NCBI RefSeq assembly: GCF_025628885.1
Contig: NZ_JAOTIF010000026.1
Span: forward strand, 26,056 to 90,055
Direction of reading: 5' to 3'
Length of the DNA stretch: 64,000 nt
Source: Paraflavisolibacter caeni
Lineage (GTDB): Bacteria > Bacteroidota > Bacteroidia > Chitinophagales > Chitinophagaceae
Positions 44,659-53,521 of this stretch are shown here, in pieces (position 1 is the stretch's first letter; each line of letters begins with the position of its first letter). A program made the position numbers and the translations under genes. Under the pieces are notes generated by a model. That model searched no databases and had not been told where the DNA came from. It was given only the letters and a program-made list of their open reading frames with translations.

Positions 44659-44919
44659 TTATGATGTATGATCCATGTCACCAGATTCATGATCCCCTGG
44701 CTCCTGGTCTATATTAAGGATATTGTCATCATCTTTTTTACTCTTATAACCAGCAGCCACATCATCAGCTACTCGGTCCCAATAGTCATTACCTAATGTT
44801 CTGTCTTCCTTGCCTCTTTCAACCCGCCCGGCAGCGCCAGATTTCTTTTTCAGTTCATGTCGACGTCTCATTTCACTACTATTGGAACCCCTGTTCCCTC
44901 TTTGTTTTTCAACCCTCAT
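44659..44919 (-). CDS. Small highly charged hypothetical protein
   Basis: 86 aa from the ATG at 44919 (an in-frame ATG at 44943 adds eight residues). Basic N-terminal half (MRRRHELKKKSGAAGRVERG) and acidic C-terminal half (KKDDDNILNIDQEPGDHES), probably disordered. No recognised domain. It is divergent from another small charged gene (45028-45249) and may be stress-related by analogy with such proteins, but nothing in the sequence proves that. Confidence 0.5.
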   Translation of the reverse strand: MRVEKQRGNRGSNSSEMRRRHELKKKSGAAGRVERGKEDRTLGNDYWDRVADDVAAGYKSKKDDDNILNIDQEPGDHESGDMDHTS

Positions 44920-45027
44920 ACAATAAAATTTGGTACAATTCAATTTAAGGATTTTAATCTAGGTAAAGAAACTCAAAAGCGCTTCCTATGGCATCAATTT
45001 AGCTGCTAATAACTATAAAATCTGTCT

Positions 45028-45249
45028 ATGAAACACAGAGAAAGAGATAGATTGCCTCAGGATAAAGACCGTCACCTGGATACTCCTCAGGAAGCTAACC
45101 GGGATAAGCACATCAATTTTCTGGATATAGAAAACCCAGGCGATCAAAATAAAGACAATAGAAAAAGGGACAAAGAAACAGAGGAACGTCGTAAAGAGTG
45201 GAAACAAGGCATTGCTGAAGGGAAAAAGGTCAGAAATGAAGGCAAGTAA
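45028..45249 (+). CDS. Small highly charged hypothetical protein
   Basis: 73 aa, about half charged residues (DKDRHLDTPQEANRDKHI, RKRDKETEERRKEWKQ), hydrophilic throughout and probably disordered or a single helix. No domain recognised. It is followed by a hairpin shared with the convergent gene. Gene reality is supported by a clean start and the terminator just after it. Confidence 0.55.
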   Translation: MKHRERDRLPQDKDRHLDTPQEANRDKHINFLDIENPGDQNKDNRKRDKETEERRKEWKQGIAEGKKVRNEGK

Positions 45250-45269
45250 TCCGAAATACTGGTGCACAA

Positions 45270-45324
45270 AAAGAATACGCCAGTGAATGCAATACAATTA
45301 TTTTTATTCACTGGCGCGTTCTTT
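45270..45324. terminator. Bidirectional terminator between convergent small genes
   Basis: A 19-nt stem AAAGAATACGCCAGTGAAT (45270-45288) / ATTCACTGGCGCGTTCTTT (45306-45324) with two mismatched positions and a 17-nt A/T-rich loop. A-rich and T-rich flanks on both sides suit termination in both directions. Confidence 0.75.
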
Positions 45325-45402
45325 AATGTCCTCCAAAAATTTATAAGAGCTTTGTACTTGATTGTAAATCAAGCAAATATTGAGCAACAATTTGAACCTA
45401 TG

Positions 45403-45657
45403 CTATGAAGCTTCAACCTTGCCCTCTAAGCTTTTTCTTGCTGCGGTGAGTGCTTCAACCGGCGATTCAAAAAGCTTGGGCTCACCATCCTCTCCTTTGA
45501 TCATTTCCCCATCTGAAGACTCAGAAACAGGTTCTTTCAGGAAATAAGCGACTGTAAAATATTCTGTAGGTATTATATTAGGATTTGAACGGTGAACATG
45601 GTAAGGATCCACCTTTAGCCATATTTCTTTACCATTTATAGACTGCTTTTCTATCAT
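45403..45657 (-). CDS. Small hypothetical protein
   Basis: 84 aa from the ATG at 45657; ATGs at 45738 and 45693 would extend it, but the family-like core starts at MIEKQSINGKEIWLKVDPY. The body has PTEYFTVAYFLKEP and a C-terminal helix SPVEALTAARKSLEGKV. It looks like a soluble alpha/beta mini-protein. The family is not recognised. Its 3' end shares the bidirectional terminator. Confidence 0.6.
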   Translation of the reverse strand: MIEKQSINGKEIWLKVDPYHVHRSNPNIIPTEYFTVAYFLKEPVSESSDGEMIKGEDGEPKLFESPVEALTAARKSLEGKVEAS

Positions 45658-45804
45658 AACTTGTTTTTTAAATAAATGCAAAGTTGAGGCCATTATTACA
45701 ACTCCACCATCGGCTGTTCGGCACTTGGTAAAAAGCATTTTTCATTTGTTGATAACAGGTAAAATCATCAATAGTACTATACCTCTATGCTCTGATAATT
45801 AGTA

Positions 45805-45812
45805 TAAATTTG
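45805..45812 (+). promoter_or_regulatory. Possible -7 element (TAAATTTG) upstream of the SWIB gene
   Basis: TAAATTTG matches the Bacteroidota TAnnTTTG consensus and lies 126 bp before the SWIB start. No matching -33 box was found in the A/T-rich sequence upstream. Confidence 0.25.
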
Positions 45813-45938
45813 GTATGGCATAAAATTTCTTACTATTTACAAATAGGTTGTGTATCTTAATGCATCCTTATCATGCTCATGGTAAAGAAATGCTTGCATG
45901 AGAGGTATTCCTTATTAACCCTTAAATAATAAAACCTT

Positions 45939-46391
45939 ATGGCAAAAGCAGTTAAAAAAACAGCAAAAAAAGCAGCAAGTAAACCTGTAAAAAAAGCAGC
46001 CGTGAAGAAAGCTGCCCCTAAAGCAAAAGCAGCAAAAAAAGTAGCTCCTAAAAAAGCAGCCGTGAAGAAAGCTGCTCCCAAAGCAAAAGCAGCCCCTAAA
46101 AAAGCTGTAAAAAAAGCAGCCCCTAAAAAGTCGGCTAGAAAACCAAATGCAGCCTTTATGGCTCCCCTGAATGTCACTCCCGTTTTGGCAGAAGTGGTTG
46201 GAAACAAACCAATGCCAAGAACCGAAATCGTAAAGAAAATATGGGATTATATCAAAAAGAATAATTTACAGGACAAAAAGAACAAAAGAATGATCAATGC
46301 CGATTCAAAACTGAAACCAGTTTTTGGAGGAAAAGATCAAATCTCTATGTTTGATTTGGCCAAGCTTGTAAATAGCCAAATTGCAAAATAA
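45939..46391 (+). CDS. SWIB/MDM2-domain protein with histone H1-like Lys/Ala/Pro tail
   Basis: 150 aa. Residues 1-68 are a tail of Lys, Ala and Pro in repeated KKAAPKAKA-type units, like the C-terminal tail of histone H1 and bacterial HctA-like proteins, and should bind DNA. Residues about 70-150 are a SWIB domain (FMAPLNVTPVLAEVVGNKPM, EIVKKIWDYIKKNNLQD, then PVFGGKDQISMFDLAKLVN). SWIB is a eukaryotic chromatin-remodelling domain also found in chlamydiae and some Bacteroidota. It probably compacts or organises the nucleoid. Monocistronic; a hairpin lies 124 bp downstream. Confidence 0.9.
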   Translation: MAKAVKKTAKKAASKPVKKAAVKKAAPKAKAAKKVAPKKAAVKKAAPKAKAAPKKAVKKAAPKKSARKPNAAFMAPLNVTPVLAEVVGNKPMPRTEIVKKIWDYIKKNNLQDKKNKRMINADSKLKPVFGGKDQISMFDLAKLVNSQIAK

Positions 46392-46717
46392 ATTTGCACT
46401 TACCTATAGTGGTTAGTTGACTACTATAACATATTTAACAAGGCCTGCTAATGGTTGAGTTTTAACTCATACTATTACATGTAGGTCGATATAGTCCGTA
46501 TAAGGAAATTTGCTGGTGTTGACACCAATGTCAACACCTTAAATAAGTTTTGTCTTTTTATAATTGGTGACAACATCAGCATTAACCTCTTCGTGGCTTA
46601 GTAATGATCATTAACTAATAACTTCAGGTTAATTTTTGTTTTATTTTTGATGCTGAGAGTTTGACTTTTTCTTAATGATAGGAACCCATATTTAGACTAT
46701 ACGATAAATATTTATAA
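46392..46717. other. 326-bp intergenic region
   Basis: No coding frame. It contains the hairpin at 46515-46538 and A/T-rich sequence before the CBM48-like gene, where the promoter of that gene should lie. Confidence 0.6.
46515..46538 (+). terminator. Hairpin, possible terminator
   Basis: A perfect 10-bp stem GGTGTTGACA / TGTCAACACC with a CCAA loop. The T-rich stretch begins only 8-10 nt later. It could end the SWIB transcript or act as a protein-binding palindrome for the next gene. Confidence 0.45.
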
Positions 46718-47008
46718 ATGGTACAGAAAACATATTATAAAACCAAGGATTATTGTAAAGTAAAATTTTCATTTCGGGACGATAACGCTGAAACAGTTGA
46801 AATATTAGGTCTGAACGACGATTGGGAAAACCCTATTGTGATGAGCAAAAAAAAGGATGGGTCTTTTGCCATTGAAGTGAGCCTCCCTAAAAATACAGAA
46901 TACGAATTCAAATACCGGGTGAATGGTACAGAATGGATAAACGAACCTGAGGCAGACTCCCAAAGACCTAACAAATTCGGGGGCAGCAATAGCGTATTGG
47001 TGCTTTGA
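46718..47008 (+). CDS. Stand-alone CBM48/glycogen-binding-like domain protein
   Basis: 96 aa, one beta-sandwich domain of the isoamylase N-terminal/AMPK-beta type: CKVKFSFRDDNAETVEILGL, DDWENPIVMSKKKDGSFAI, EYEFKYRVNGTEWINEPEAD. The W-x-N...KYRVNG pattern is typical of these carbohydrate-binding modules. No enzyme is fused or adjacent. It may bind glycogen in the cytoplasm or be a regulatory subunit. No signal peptide. Confidence 0.8.
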   Translation: MVQKTYYKTKDYCKVKFSFRDDNAETVEILGLNDDWENPIVMSKKKDGSFAIEVSLPKNTEYEFKYRVNGTEWINEPEADSQRPNKFGGSNSVLVL

Positions 47009-47092
47009 TCTTTTTATTAAGACTCACCTTTTTACAGCTTATAAACGGGTCGCAGGTATTGTTTTTGATGATGTGGCTTTAAATTTAGTATC

Positions 47093-47878
47093 ATGAAGAG
47101 TAAGGCACACATCAAAACGCACCCACTGCATCCGATTTTAGTAGCGTTTCCCATTGCCTTTTTTATTGGTGCCTTTATATTCGACTTTTTATCTCTGGCT
47201 ACAACCAATTTATCATTCTGGCAAACTGGCTATTATTTATCTATTGCAGGCATTACAGGAGCACTCTTAGCAGCTGTACCAGGCGCTGTTGACTATTTCT
47301 TTACGGTCCCCCCGAATAGTAGCGCGAAGAAAAGAGCTACAAAACATGCGCTGATCAATCTCCTCAATGTTTTCCTTTTTGGATTCGCTGTATATTACCG
47401 CGGCACAGAAGCTGCTTCAACCTATGTAATATTAACAATAGAAGGAATTGGTGTCATCCTTTTATCCATAGCGGGTTGGTTGGGCGGCACCTTAGTACAC
47501 CGTAACCAGATCGGCATTGATCACCGTTATGCTCAAGCAGGGAAATGGAAGGAATCATACTTCGAACAATCCAGCGGAAAAATTGAGGTAGCCACTATTG
47601 ATGAGTTAAAAGTAAATGGACTCAAACTATTGCATGTAGCAGGCAAACGCATAGCACTTGGACGTACAGAAAAAGGTTATGTTGCTTTTGATGATCATTG
47701 CACCCATAAAGGAGGCTCGTTAGCAGATGGAGTATTAATGTGCAATACAATTCACTGCCCATGGCATGGATCACATTTTGATGTTGAAACAGGCAAGGTC
47801 AAAGCGGGGCCGGCAAAACAACCAATTGCTACATACCAGGTAGCAGAACAGGATGGCAAAGTATTTCTTTTATTGTAA
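47093..47878 (+). CDS. DUF2231 membrane protein with C-terminal Rieske [2Fe-2S] domain
   Basis: 261 aa. Residues about 12-145 are a DUF2231 four-helix membrane domain beginning HPLHPILVAFPIAFFIGAF. Residues about 160-261 are a Rieske domain with C203 and H205 (CTHKGG) and C222 and H225 (CPWHGS) as ligands. The fusion suggests an electron-transfer protein at the inner membrane, partner unknown. It follows the CBM48-like gene by 84 bp on the same strand. Confidence 0.9.
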   Translation: MKSKAHIKTHPLHPILVAFPIAFFIGAFIFDFLSLATTNLSFWQTGYYLSIAGITGALLAAVPGAVDYFFTVPPNSSAKKRATKHALINLLNVFLFGFAVYYRGTEAASTYVILTIEGIGVILLSIAGWLGGTLVHRNQIGIDHRYAQAGKWKESYFEQSSGKIEVATIDELKVNGLKLLHVAGKRIALGRTEKGYVAFDDHCTHKGGSLADGVLMCNTIHCPWHGSHFDVETGKVKAGPAKQPIATYQVAEQDGKVFLLL

Positions 47879-47999
47879 GTATATAAAAGATTTATCCATT
47901 CACTTTCTTCTATATCTAGCCGCTTTGCATGGAATGATGGGCCCTATTCGACAGCTTTCGCTTTAAACCTTATGATCACGCTAAATAAATGGTTTCGTT

Positions 48000-48950
48000 A
48001 TGGCAAAAACAATGAAAGCAGCTTATTATGAAGCATTTGGTGGAATAGAAAATATCAGGATTGGTAATTTGGAAATTCCAGAGGTAAAGGAAGGCGAAGT
48101 ACTGGTAAAAATAAAAGCAGCCTCTATCAATCCCGTAGATGCAGCGGTAAGAGCAGGACATCTGAAAAACTTTATCCCAACAGTATTTCCAGTTATCCCA
48201 GGCTGGGATTTAGCTGGCGTTGTGGAAGAACGTGGTTTTAGTGCCCGCAGGTTTAATTTAGGTGATGAAGTATATGCTTATGCCCGTAGACCAGTAGTCC
48301 AATGGGGCACTTTTGCCGAATACATAGTGATCCCGGAAAGCTACCTTTCTCCATGCCCGCCTAATATTCCCTGGGAAGAATCGGCTGGCATTCCATTGGC
48401 GGGGCTTACAGCTTACCAGTCCATGTATGATGCAGGCCAACTCCACAAAGGACAAACCGTATTGATTTTAGGCGCATCCGGCGGCGTTGGAAGCATGGGT
48501 ATTCAACTGGCAAAAGCCAAAGGTGCCTATGTCATTGCTGTGGCAAGTAAGAAAAATCATGAATACATGAAACAAATAGGCGCAGACCTTACAATCGATT
48601 ACCACAACACTGATATTGGTGAGGAAGTAAAGAAAATGAACCCGGAAGGAGTAGATCTCGTTTTTGATTGCGCAAGCGGGGAGACATTACAAAAGAGCCT
48701 ATCGGCCCTCAAGAAAAATGGCCGGCTGGTTTCCATTTTAAACCAGGGCACTGGACTAGATAAGAACATTAACTTTCAATATGTTTTTGTAGAGCCAAAC
48801 GCTACCCAGTTGACACATCTGAAAGGATTGGCAGACACAGGAAAATTGAATGTGCACATCAGTCATACATTTACACTTGAGGAAACAGCAGAAGCCTTCA
48901 AACTAATAGAAACGAAACACACAACGGGGAAAATAGTAATTGAGCCATAA
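48000..48950 (+). CDS. NADP-dependent oxidoreductase, quinone-reductase-like (zinc-less MDR family)
   Basis: 316 aa. GroES-like N-terminal domain (MKAAYYEAFGGIENIRIG, IKAASINPVDAAVRAGHL) and a Rossmann domain with GASGGVGSMGIQLAKAKGA at about 158-175. The zinc ligands of classical alcohol dehydrogenases are missing, as in the quinone oxidoreductase branch. Cytoplasmic, monocistronic, convergent with the last gene of the PUL. Confidence 0.92.
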   Translation: MAKTMKAAYYEAFGGIENIRIGNLEIPEVKEGEVLVKIKAASINPVDAAVRAGHLKNFIPTVFPVIPGWDLAGVVEERGFSARRFNLGDEVYAYARRPVVQWGTFAEYIVIPESYLSPCPPNIPWEESAGIPLAGLTAYQSMYDAGQLHKGQTVLILGASGGVGSMGIQLAKAKGAYVIAVASKKNHEYMKQIGADLTIDYHNTDIGEEVKKMNPEGVDLVFDCASGETLQKSLSALKKNGRLVSILNQGTGLDKNINFQYVFVEPNATQLTHLKGLADTGKLNVHISHTFTLEETAEAFKLIETKHTTGKIVIEP

Positions 48951-49014
48951 TATTATTATACCTCCGTATAGCGTCATGAATATTTGTAATCAATCTTCTT
49001 CGTCTATACCACTT

Positions 49015-51873
49015 TTAGCTGCTGCTTAATACACCTGCTATTTCAGCTTTCTTCAGGCTGCTGTCAAAACGGTATACTTTTCCTTTTTGTGTCGAAAATT
49101 TGACTTCACGATCATGATAGCGCAATATGCATTCATTTCCATTTTTAGAAAGGACTTCTACCTTGGATAGTTGTCCGGCTTTCCAACTCATGGCAACTTC
49201 AAACCCATTTCTTGCACAGAGCCCTTTTATTGCTCCCTCAGCCAGCGCTACTGGTAATGCGGGCAGCAAATCAATATAACCAGCATGGCTCTGCAACAAC
49301 ATTTCTCCAATACCAGCTGCACCGCCAAAGTTGCCATCAATCTGGAAAGGAGGATGAGCATCAAACAAATTGTGATAGACACCGCCCCTTTCACTACCGG
49401 ATGCACCTTCTGCAGGAGACAACAATCCTTTTATGATTTGTAAAGCATGATTACCATCTTTGAAACGTGCCCACAAGTTTACTTTCCAGGCAAGACTCCA
49501 ACCTGTACCCTCATCACCCCTGTAAAGAAGTGATTGACGTGCAGCTTTCATCATGGGAATTGAATCATCCCAGGTAATATCCCGGCCAGGATATACGCCC
49601 CACAAATGAGAAACATGTCGGTGCGTATCAGTTGTATCATCTTTATCTTCTAACCATTCCTGTAATTGTCCATATCGTCCTATTTGATTTGGAGCAATTT
49701 GGTTCACTTTATCTAAAAGTTGCTTACGGAAAGCTTCATCTGTTTGTAATACTTGTGAGGCTAATATGCAGTTGTTGAATAGTTCGCGTATGATTTGATG
49801 ATCCATTGCTGGCCCTGCTACCAGGCCTCCATGTTCAGGAGAATTTGAGGGTGTGCTGATTAACCACCCTGTTTTAGGATCCTTCACCAGGAAATCAATA
49901 AAGAATACTGCAGCATTTTTCATAATTGGATATTGTTGCTGCAGGAAATTTTTATCCTGTGTGAATTGGTAGTGCTCCCATATATGCTGGCAAAGCCATG
50001 CCGCTCCTGTAACCCATATACCATGATTGGAGGCATTAATGGGTGCAGTTCCCCTCCAGATGTCTGTATTATGATGCAGAACCCAACCGGAAGCATTATA
50101 GTGCGCTTTTGCTGTTTCTTTACCAGACTTTGATGCTTCTTCAATCAAACGGAACAAGGGCTCAGTACAGGAAGATAGATTTAATATTTCTGCAGGCCAG
50201 TAATTCATTTGCAGATTGATATTTGTAGTGTACTTGCTGCCCCATGGTGGCGTTAATAAATTATTCCATATGCCCTGCAGGTTCGCCGGCTGCGTACCTA
50301 CCCTTGATGAGGAAATAAGCAGGTAACGTGCATATTGCATATAAAGCGTCAGCAATGACGGATCAGATTCCGGACTGAACTTTAAAATCCTTTCGTCTGT
50401 TGGTAATGACTCATTAGAGCTTCTTCCAAAGTTGATTGAAAACTTATTAAAAAGCTGGTGATAATCTTTTTGGTGAGCGGCCCTAATAGCAGTATAGTTG
50501 GTACTTTTATTCAATAAAAGAAGCGGTTGCTTGCTGCTTATATCCGGGTTACCAGAAACATCCTTAAAACTCTTAAAGCTTGTGGCCGCAGTAAGGTAAA
50601 AAATGGCTTCATCTGCATTTTCAAGGTTAATTCCTTTATTACTAACAGTTTCCTTGCCATTGATTGCTATGACTCTTAAATAAGACGCACCTCTTAATAC
50701 ACCATTACGGACTTTAAAATCAATTCTTATGGTTTGGTCATCAATTCTTTGAGTGGTAAAGCCCTTATGGGGACTCTTTAGGAAAGCATAAAGATGAATG
50801 CTTCCCTTTTTGTTTGCAGTTATACGCATCACAATGGCCTGGTGGGGTACGGATGCTAAATATTCACGCGTATAAGTAACGCCATTAACTGTATAAGTCG
50901 TTTTGGCAACTGCATTTGAAATATCAAGTTCCCTTGAATAATTACTTTCTTTTCCAGAATGCTTAAACTGGACAAATAAATCACCAAAAGGCTGATAGCT
51001 AGCTTCATATTGCGGGTAAACTGGTGGGGTATTGTTCTGTATCCAATATTTCCATGTAGAATCCAAACTAATTCCTTTAGAAATATCTTCATTTTCCAAT
51101 CGAACAACCAATCCTCTGGAAAAGTTCTTAATTCCAATCAATCCACCTTTATCATACCAGTTAATAACCTGAATGGAAATAACGTTCTTACCCTTCCTTA
51201 ATACAGAGGCAGGAATTAGATACCGGCGGTTTTTTGTAATACCTTCTGATGAACCGATTGCTTTTCCATTTACATAGGTGAAATCAAGGTCTCGTATGCG
51301 TCCTAATTCAACCACTAAACTTTTTCCTTCCCACTCTTTAGGCAGATCGAACGAATTGCGCAACCAAATGGCGCCATCCTCTCCTTCTAATCCAACTGTC
51401 TCCCAACCTTCAGCGGCGGGGAGCTGTATTTCTTTCCAATTCTTTTCATCAAAAGAAAATGCTGAAGCAGCAGTGTCTTTCCGAACAGATTGAAACCATG
51501 AATTCTTCAAGGATTCATAACCTTCTTCATTACTTTTCCTGCCCATGAAATGCTGTTCAGCCAAAGCTTCAGCCTCCGTCTGTTTAGCTTCAGCTAATAA
51601 ATTTCGGATAGCTTGTAAATAGTGGGATGCGCCTTCACGATGATAATCCCTTGGCCCTCCTGTCCATAAGGTCTCCTCATTGAACTGAATGTGCTCTTCC
51701 TCTGTCCCACCATAGATCATACCGCCTAATCTTCCGTTTCCAATAGGTAGGGCATCAGTCCACTTTTGAGCAGGGTTTCGATACCATAGCTTAAGGTTTT
51801 GAGTTTGTGCGAACAGAGTATTTATACAGAAAAGGCTAATCAATATGATAAACGCAGAACGTAATAATTGCAT
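49015..51873 (-). CDS. GH95 family alpha-L-fucosidase/alpha-L-galactosidase with inserted beta-sandwich
   Basis: 952 aa with a signal peptide (LFCINTLFAQ). The GH95 opening LWYRNPAQKWTDALPIGNGR, TNINLQMNYWPAE (the two catalytic-base Asn), SNSPEHGG with E680 as likely acid, and FQIDGNFGG are present. GH95 usually has about 750-800 residues. The excess is an insert at about 125-260 (WETVGLEGEDGAIWLRNSFD, VVELGRIRDLDFTYVNG) that reads like a GH2-type sugar-binding jelly roll. It is the last gene of the PUL, 38 bp after the DUF5060 gene, and would remove terminal fucose or L-galactose. Confidence 0.93.
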   Translation of the reverse strand: MQLLRSAFIILISLFCINTLFAQTQNLKLWYRNPAQKWTDALPIGNGRLGGMIYGGTEEEHIQFNEETLWTGGPRDYHREGASHYLQAIRNLLAEAKQTEAEALAEQHFMGRKSNEEGYESLKNSWFQSVRKDTAASAFSFDEKNWKEIQLPAAEGWETVGLEGEDGAIWLRNSFDLPKEWEGKSLVVELGRIRDLDFTYVNGKAIGSSEGITKNRRYLIPASVLRKGKNVISIQVINWYDKGGLIGIKNFSRGLVVRLENEDISKGISLDSTWKYWIQNNTPPVYPQYEASYQPFGDLFVQFKHSGKESNYSRELDISNAVAKTTYTVNGVTYTREYLASVPHQAIVMRITANKKGSIHLYAFLKSPHKGFTTQRIDDQTIRIDFKVRNGVLRGASYLRVIAINGKETVSNKGINLENADEAIFYLTAATSFKSFKDVSGNPDISSKQPLLLLNKSTNYTAIRAAHQKDYHQLFNKFSINFGRSSNESLPTDERILKFSPESDPSLLTLYMQYARYLLISSSRVGTQPANLQGIWNNLLTPPWGSKYTTNINLQMNYWPAEILNLSSCTEPLFRLIEEASKSGKETAKAHYNASGWVLHHNTDIWRGTAPINASNHGIWVTGAAWLCQHIWEHYQFTQDKNFLQQQYPIMKNAAVFFIDFLVKDPKTGWLISTPSNSPEHGGLVAGPAMDHQIIRELFNNCILASQVLQTDEAFRKQLLDKVNQIAPNQIGRYGQLQEWLEDKDDTTDTHRHVSHLWGVYPGRDITWDDSIPMMKAARQSLLYRGDEGTGWSLAWKVNLWARFKDGNHALQIIKGLLSPAEGASGSERGGVYHNLFDAHPPFQIDGNFGGAAGIGEMLLQSHAGYIDLLPALPVALAEGAIKGLCARNGFEVAMSWKAGQLSKVEVLSKNGNECILRYHDREVKFSTQKGKVYRFDSSLKKAEIAGVLSSS

Positions 51874-51911
51874 TTCTTGGGAATTATAAAATGGTCTTAA
51901 TTGCTATTTGG

Positions 51912-53507
51912 TTAATTCTTCTTTTCTCCCTCAGTCCTACTTGCCATAGTAGGAATATCTAATCGTGTTATCCTTATAGCCATATAAGGCTTACCAGGCA
52001 ACTTCACTTTAGACTTTTGCTTATCAATAAATGCATAGTTATTCAACTTCTGCACTTCATAAACTTTATCTACTGGCTTGATGGTCATGTTCCAGGTATC
52101 AATCAGTTCCACTTTGAACTTCATACCATCTTTTAGTCCTTCATCAGGTAGAGAAAAGGCCCATTCAGAAGGCGTTTCTTTTCCAAAATAATATAGGTAA
52201 TAAGCGCCATACTTGCCAACTGCATTCAACAAATAGTATTGATCCAGGGGCAGCCAATCCTTAGGTGCTGATTCAACAATCTTCCTTAAAAAAGAGATCC
52301 TTTGAGGACTGGTTCCATTCAGTTTTCCACCCAGGCTAATCCATCCTTCTTCCAGAGCTTCTCCATGTGTTGCATATGCGCCACCAATATAAGCGGTCCA
52401 GAAACGATAAGTTAGCTCTTCTCCGGTTAACTGTCCCCAACGTTTTTCAATATTGCCTTCATAATTGATCTCATCATGAACAATCGGCTTTTGATAAATA
52501 TCCCTTAACAAGGGAGATACGCCAAAAACCCTGACTGCATTATAATATTGGAGACTCACATGTGTCACCCATGGCTTCTTGTAATCATAGATCCTGTCAG
52601 CATTGTGAATAGAGCGCAGGTGTTGGTAAGGATCGTATTGCTGTACTACCTGAAAATAATGATCCCAGTCTTCATCAGTCAAATGTTTGATAAAACTGTT
52701 TTCATTGGATAGACTCCACCATATATTGTGATAAGCTCCAAACCTGGCAATTACATACCGAAGAAACCGGTCATTGGTCTCTCTGTCCATTTGATCAAAC
52801 CCCCATTTACCACCATCATATGGACGGAAAAGGATAAGATCAACTTCTATATTCAGCTTCTGAAGTGCCAAGACATCCTTTTCTAACTGTTGAAAAAATA
52901 AGGGATTGAACCTGGAAAAGTCAAAGTTTTCTTTTTCTGTGCCAACAAAAGGAAATACAGTAAGTTTACCCGGACCTTCCACATAACGTTTATGATAAGG
53001 TGGAACAGCTAACATACGCACCTTATTAAAAGGTGCCTGTTGCAATGTGGCTAAAGTTTGAGCCTTCTTTTCTGCAGATTGAAAGGCCCATTCATATAGA
53101 GTAGTACCAAATGGAATGTAGTTAGTGCTATCTGCAAATGCGAAATAATATTTGTTTTGTACGGATACAGGTCCATGATTTTCCCTTTCCGCAGGAGTGC
53201 AATAGAACGAACCACTTTTATTATTCAATTCAGCTTTATTGCTTTTAGTCAAGTACTTCCACTCTCCTTCTTCATTAGGCATAAAACGAATCTTGTACAA
53301 GCCATTTCCATCGTAAAACCCTTCTGGTTGGAACTCTTTGTTTCCATGCCTGAACACTGCAGAAAATGCCGTATTGATAAAAGGATTGCCTTGCTCATTT
53401 CCTTTAAGAGTTAATTCAAAAACGTCCCACTTGGCAACTTTCTCCTGTGCATTGGAGAAAACGCTAAAGAAAAAAGCAGCAACTAGTAAAACTGTATACC
53501 TTTTCAT
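51912..53507 (-). CDS. DUF5060-domain TIM-barrel glycoside hydrolase-like protein
   Basis: 531 aa with a signal peptide (FFFSVFSNAQ). Residues about 22-105 are an N-terminal beta sandwich of the DUF5060 type (KWDVFELTLKG, YKIRFMPNEEGEWKYLTKS). A TIM barrel follows (YIPFGTTLYEW, NIWWSLSNENSF, IVHDEINYEGN). E269 and E346 are placed as acid/base and nucleophile candidates. Residues about 435-531 form a C-terminal beta domain, possibly DUF5605. The family is related to DUF4038/apiosidase-like enzymes; exact specificity unknown. It sits between GH28 and GH95 in the PUL with short gaps. Confidence 0.82.
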   Translation of the reverse strand: MKRYTVLLVAAFFFSVFSNAQEKVAKWDVFELTLKGNEQGNPFINTAFSAVFRHGNKEFQPEGFYDGNGLYKIRFMPNEEGEWKYLTKSNKAELNNKSGSFYCTPAERENHGPVSVQNKYYFAFADSTNYIPFGTTLYEWAFQSAEKKAQTLATLQQAPFNKVRMLAVPPYHKRYVEGPGKLTVFPFVGTEKENFDFSRFNPLFFQQLEKDVLALQKLNIEVDLILFRPYDGGKWGFDQMDRETNDRFLRYVIARFGAYHNIWWSLSNENSFIKHLTDEDWDHYFQVVQQYDPYQHLRSIHNADRIYDYKKPWVTHVSLQYYNAVRVFGVSPLLRDIYQKPIVHDEINYEGNIEKRWGQLTGEELTYRFWTAYIGGAYATHGEALEEGWISLGGKLNGTSPQRISFLRKIVESAPKDWLPLDQYYLLNAVGKYGAYYLYYFGKETPSEWAFSLPDEGLKDGMKFKVELIDTWNMTIKPVDKVYEVQKLNNYAFIDKQKSKVKLPGKPYMAIRITRLDIPTMASRTEGEKKN

Positions 53508-53521
53508 ATGAAGCAGTTTTT

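Noticed and set aside
45939..46140. DNA repeats in the SWIB gene
   Set aside because: They are the codons of the Lys/Ala/Pro tail, so the repetition is explained by the protein.
45857..46207. A 116-codon minus-strand frame rich in Phe, Ala and Leu opposite the H1-like tail
   Set aside because: It arises from reading the Lys/Ala repeat codons backwards; no start context or family.
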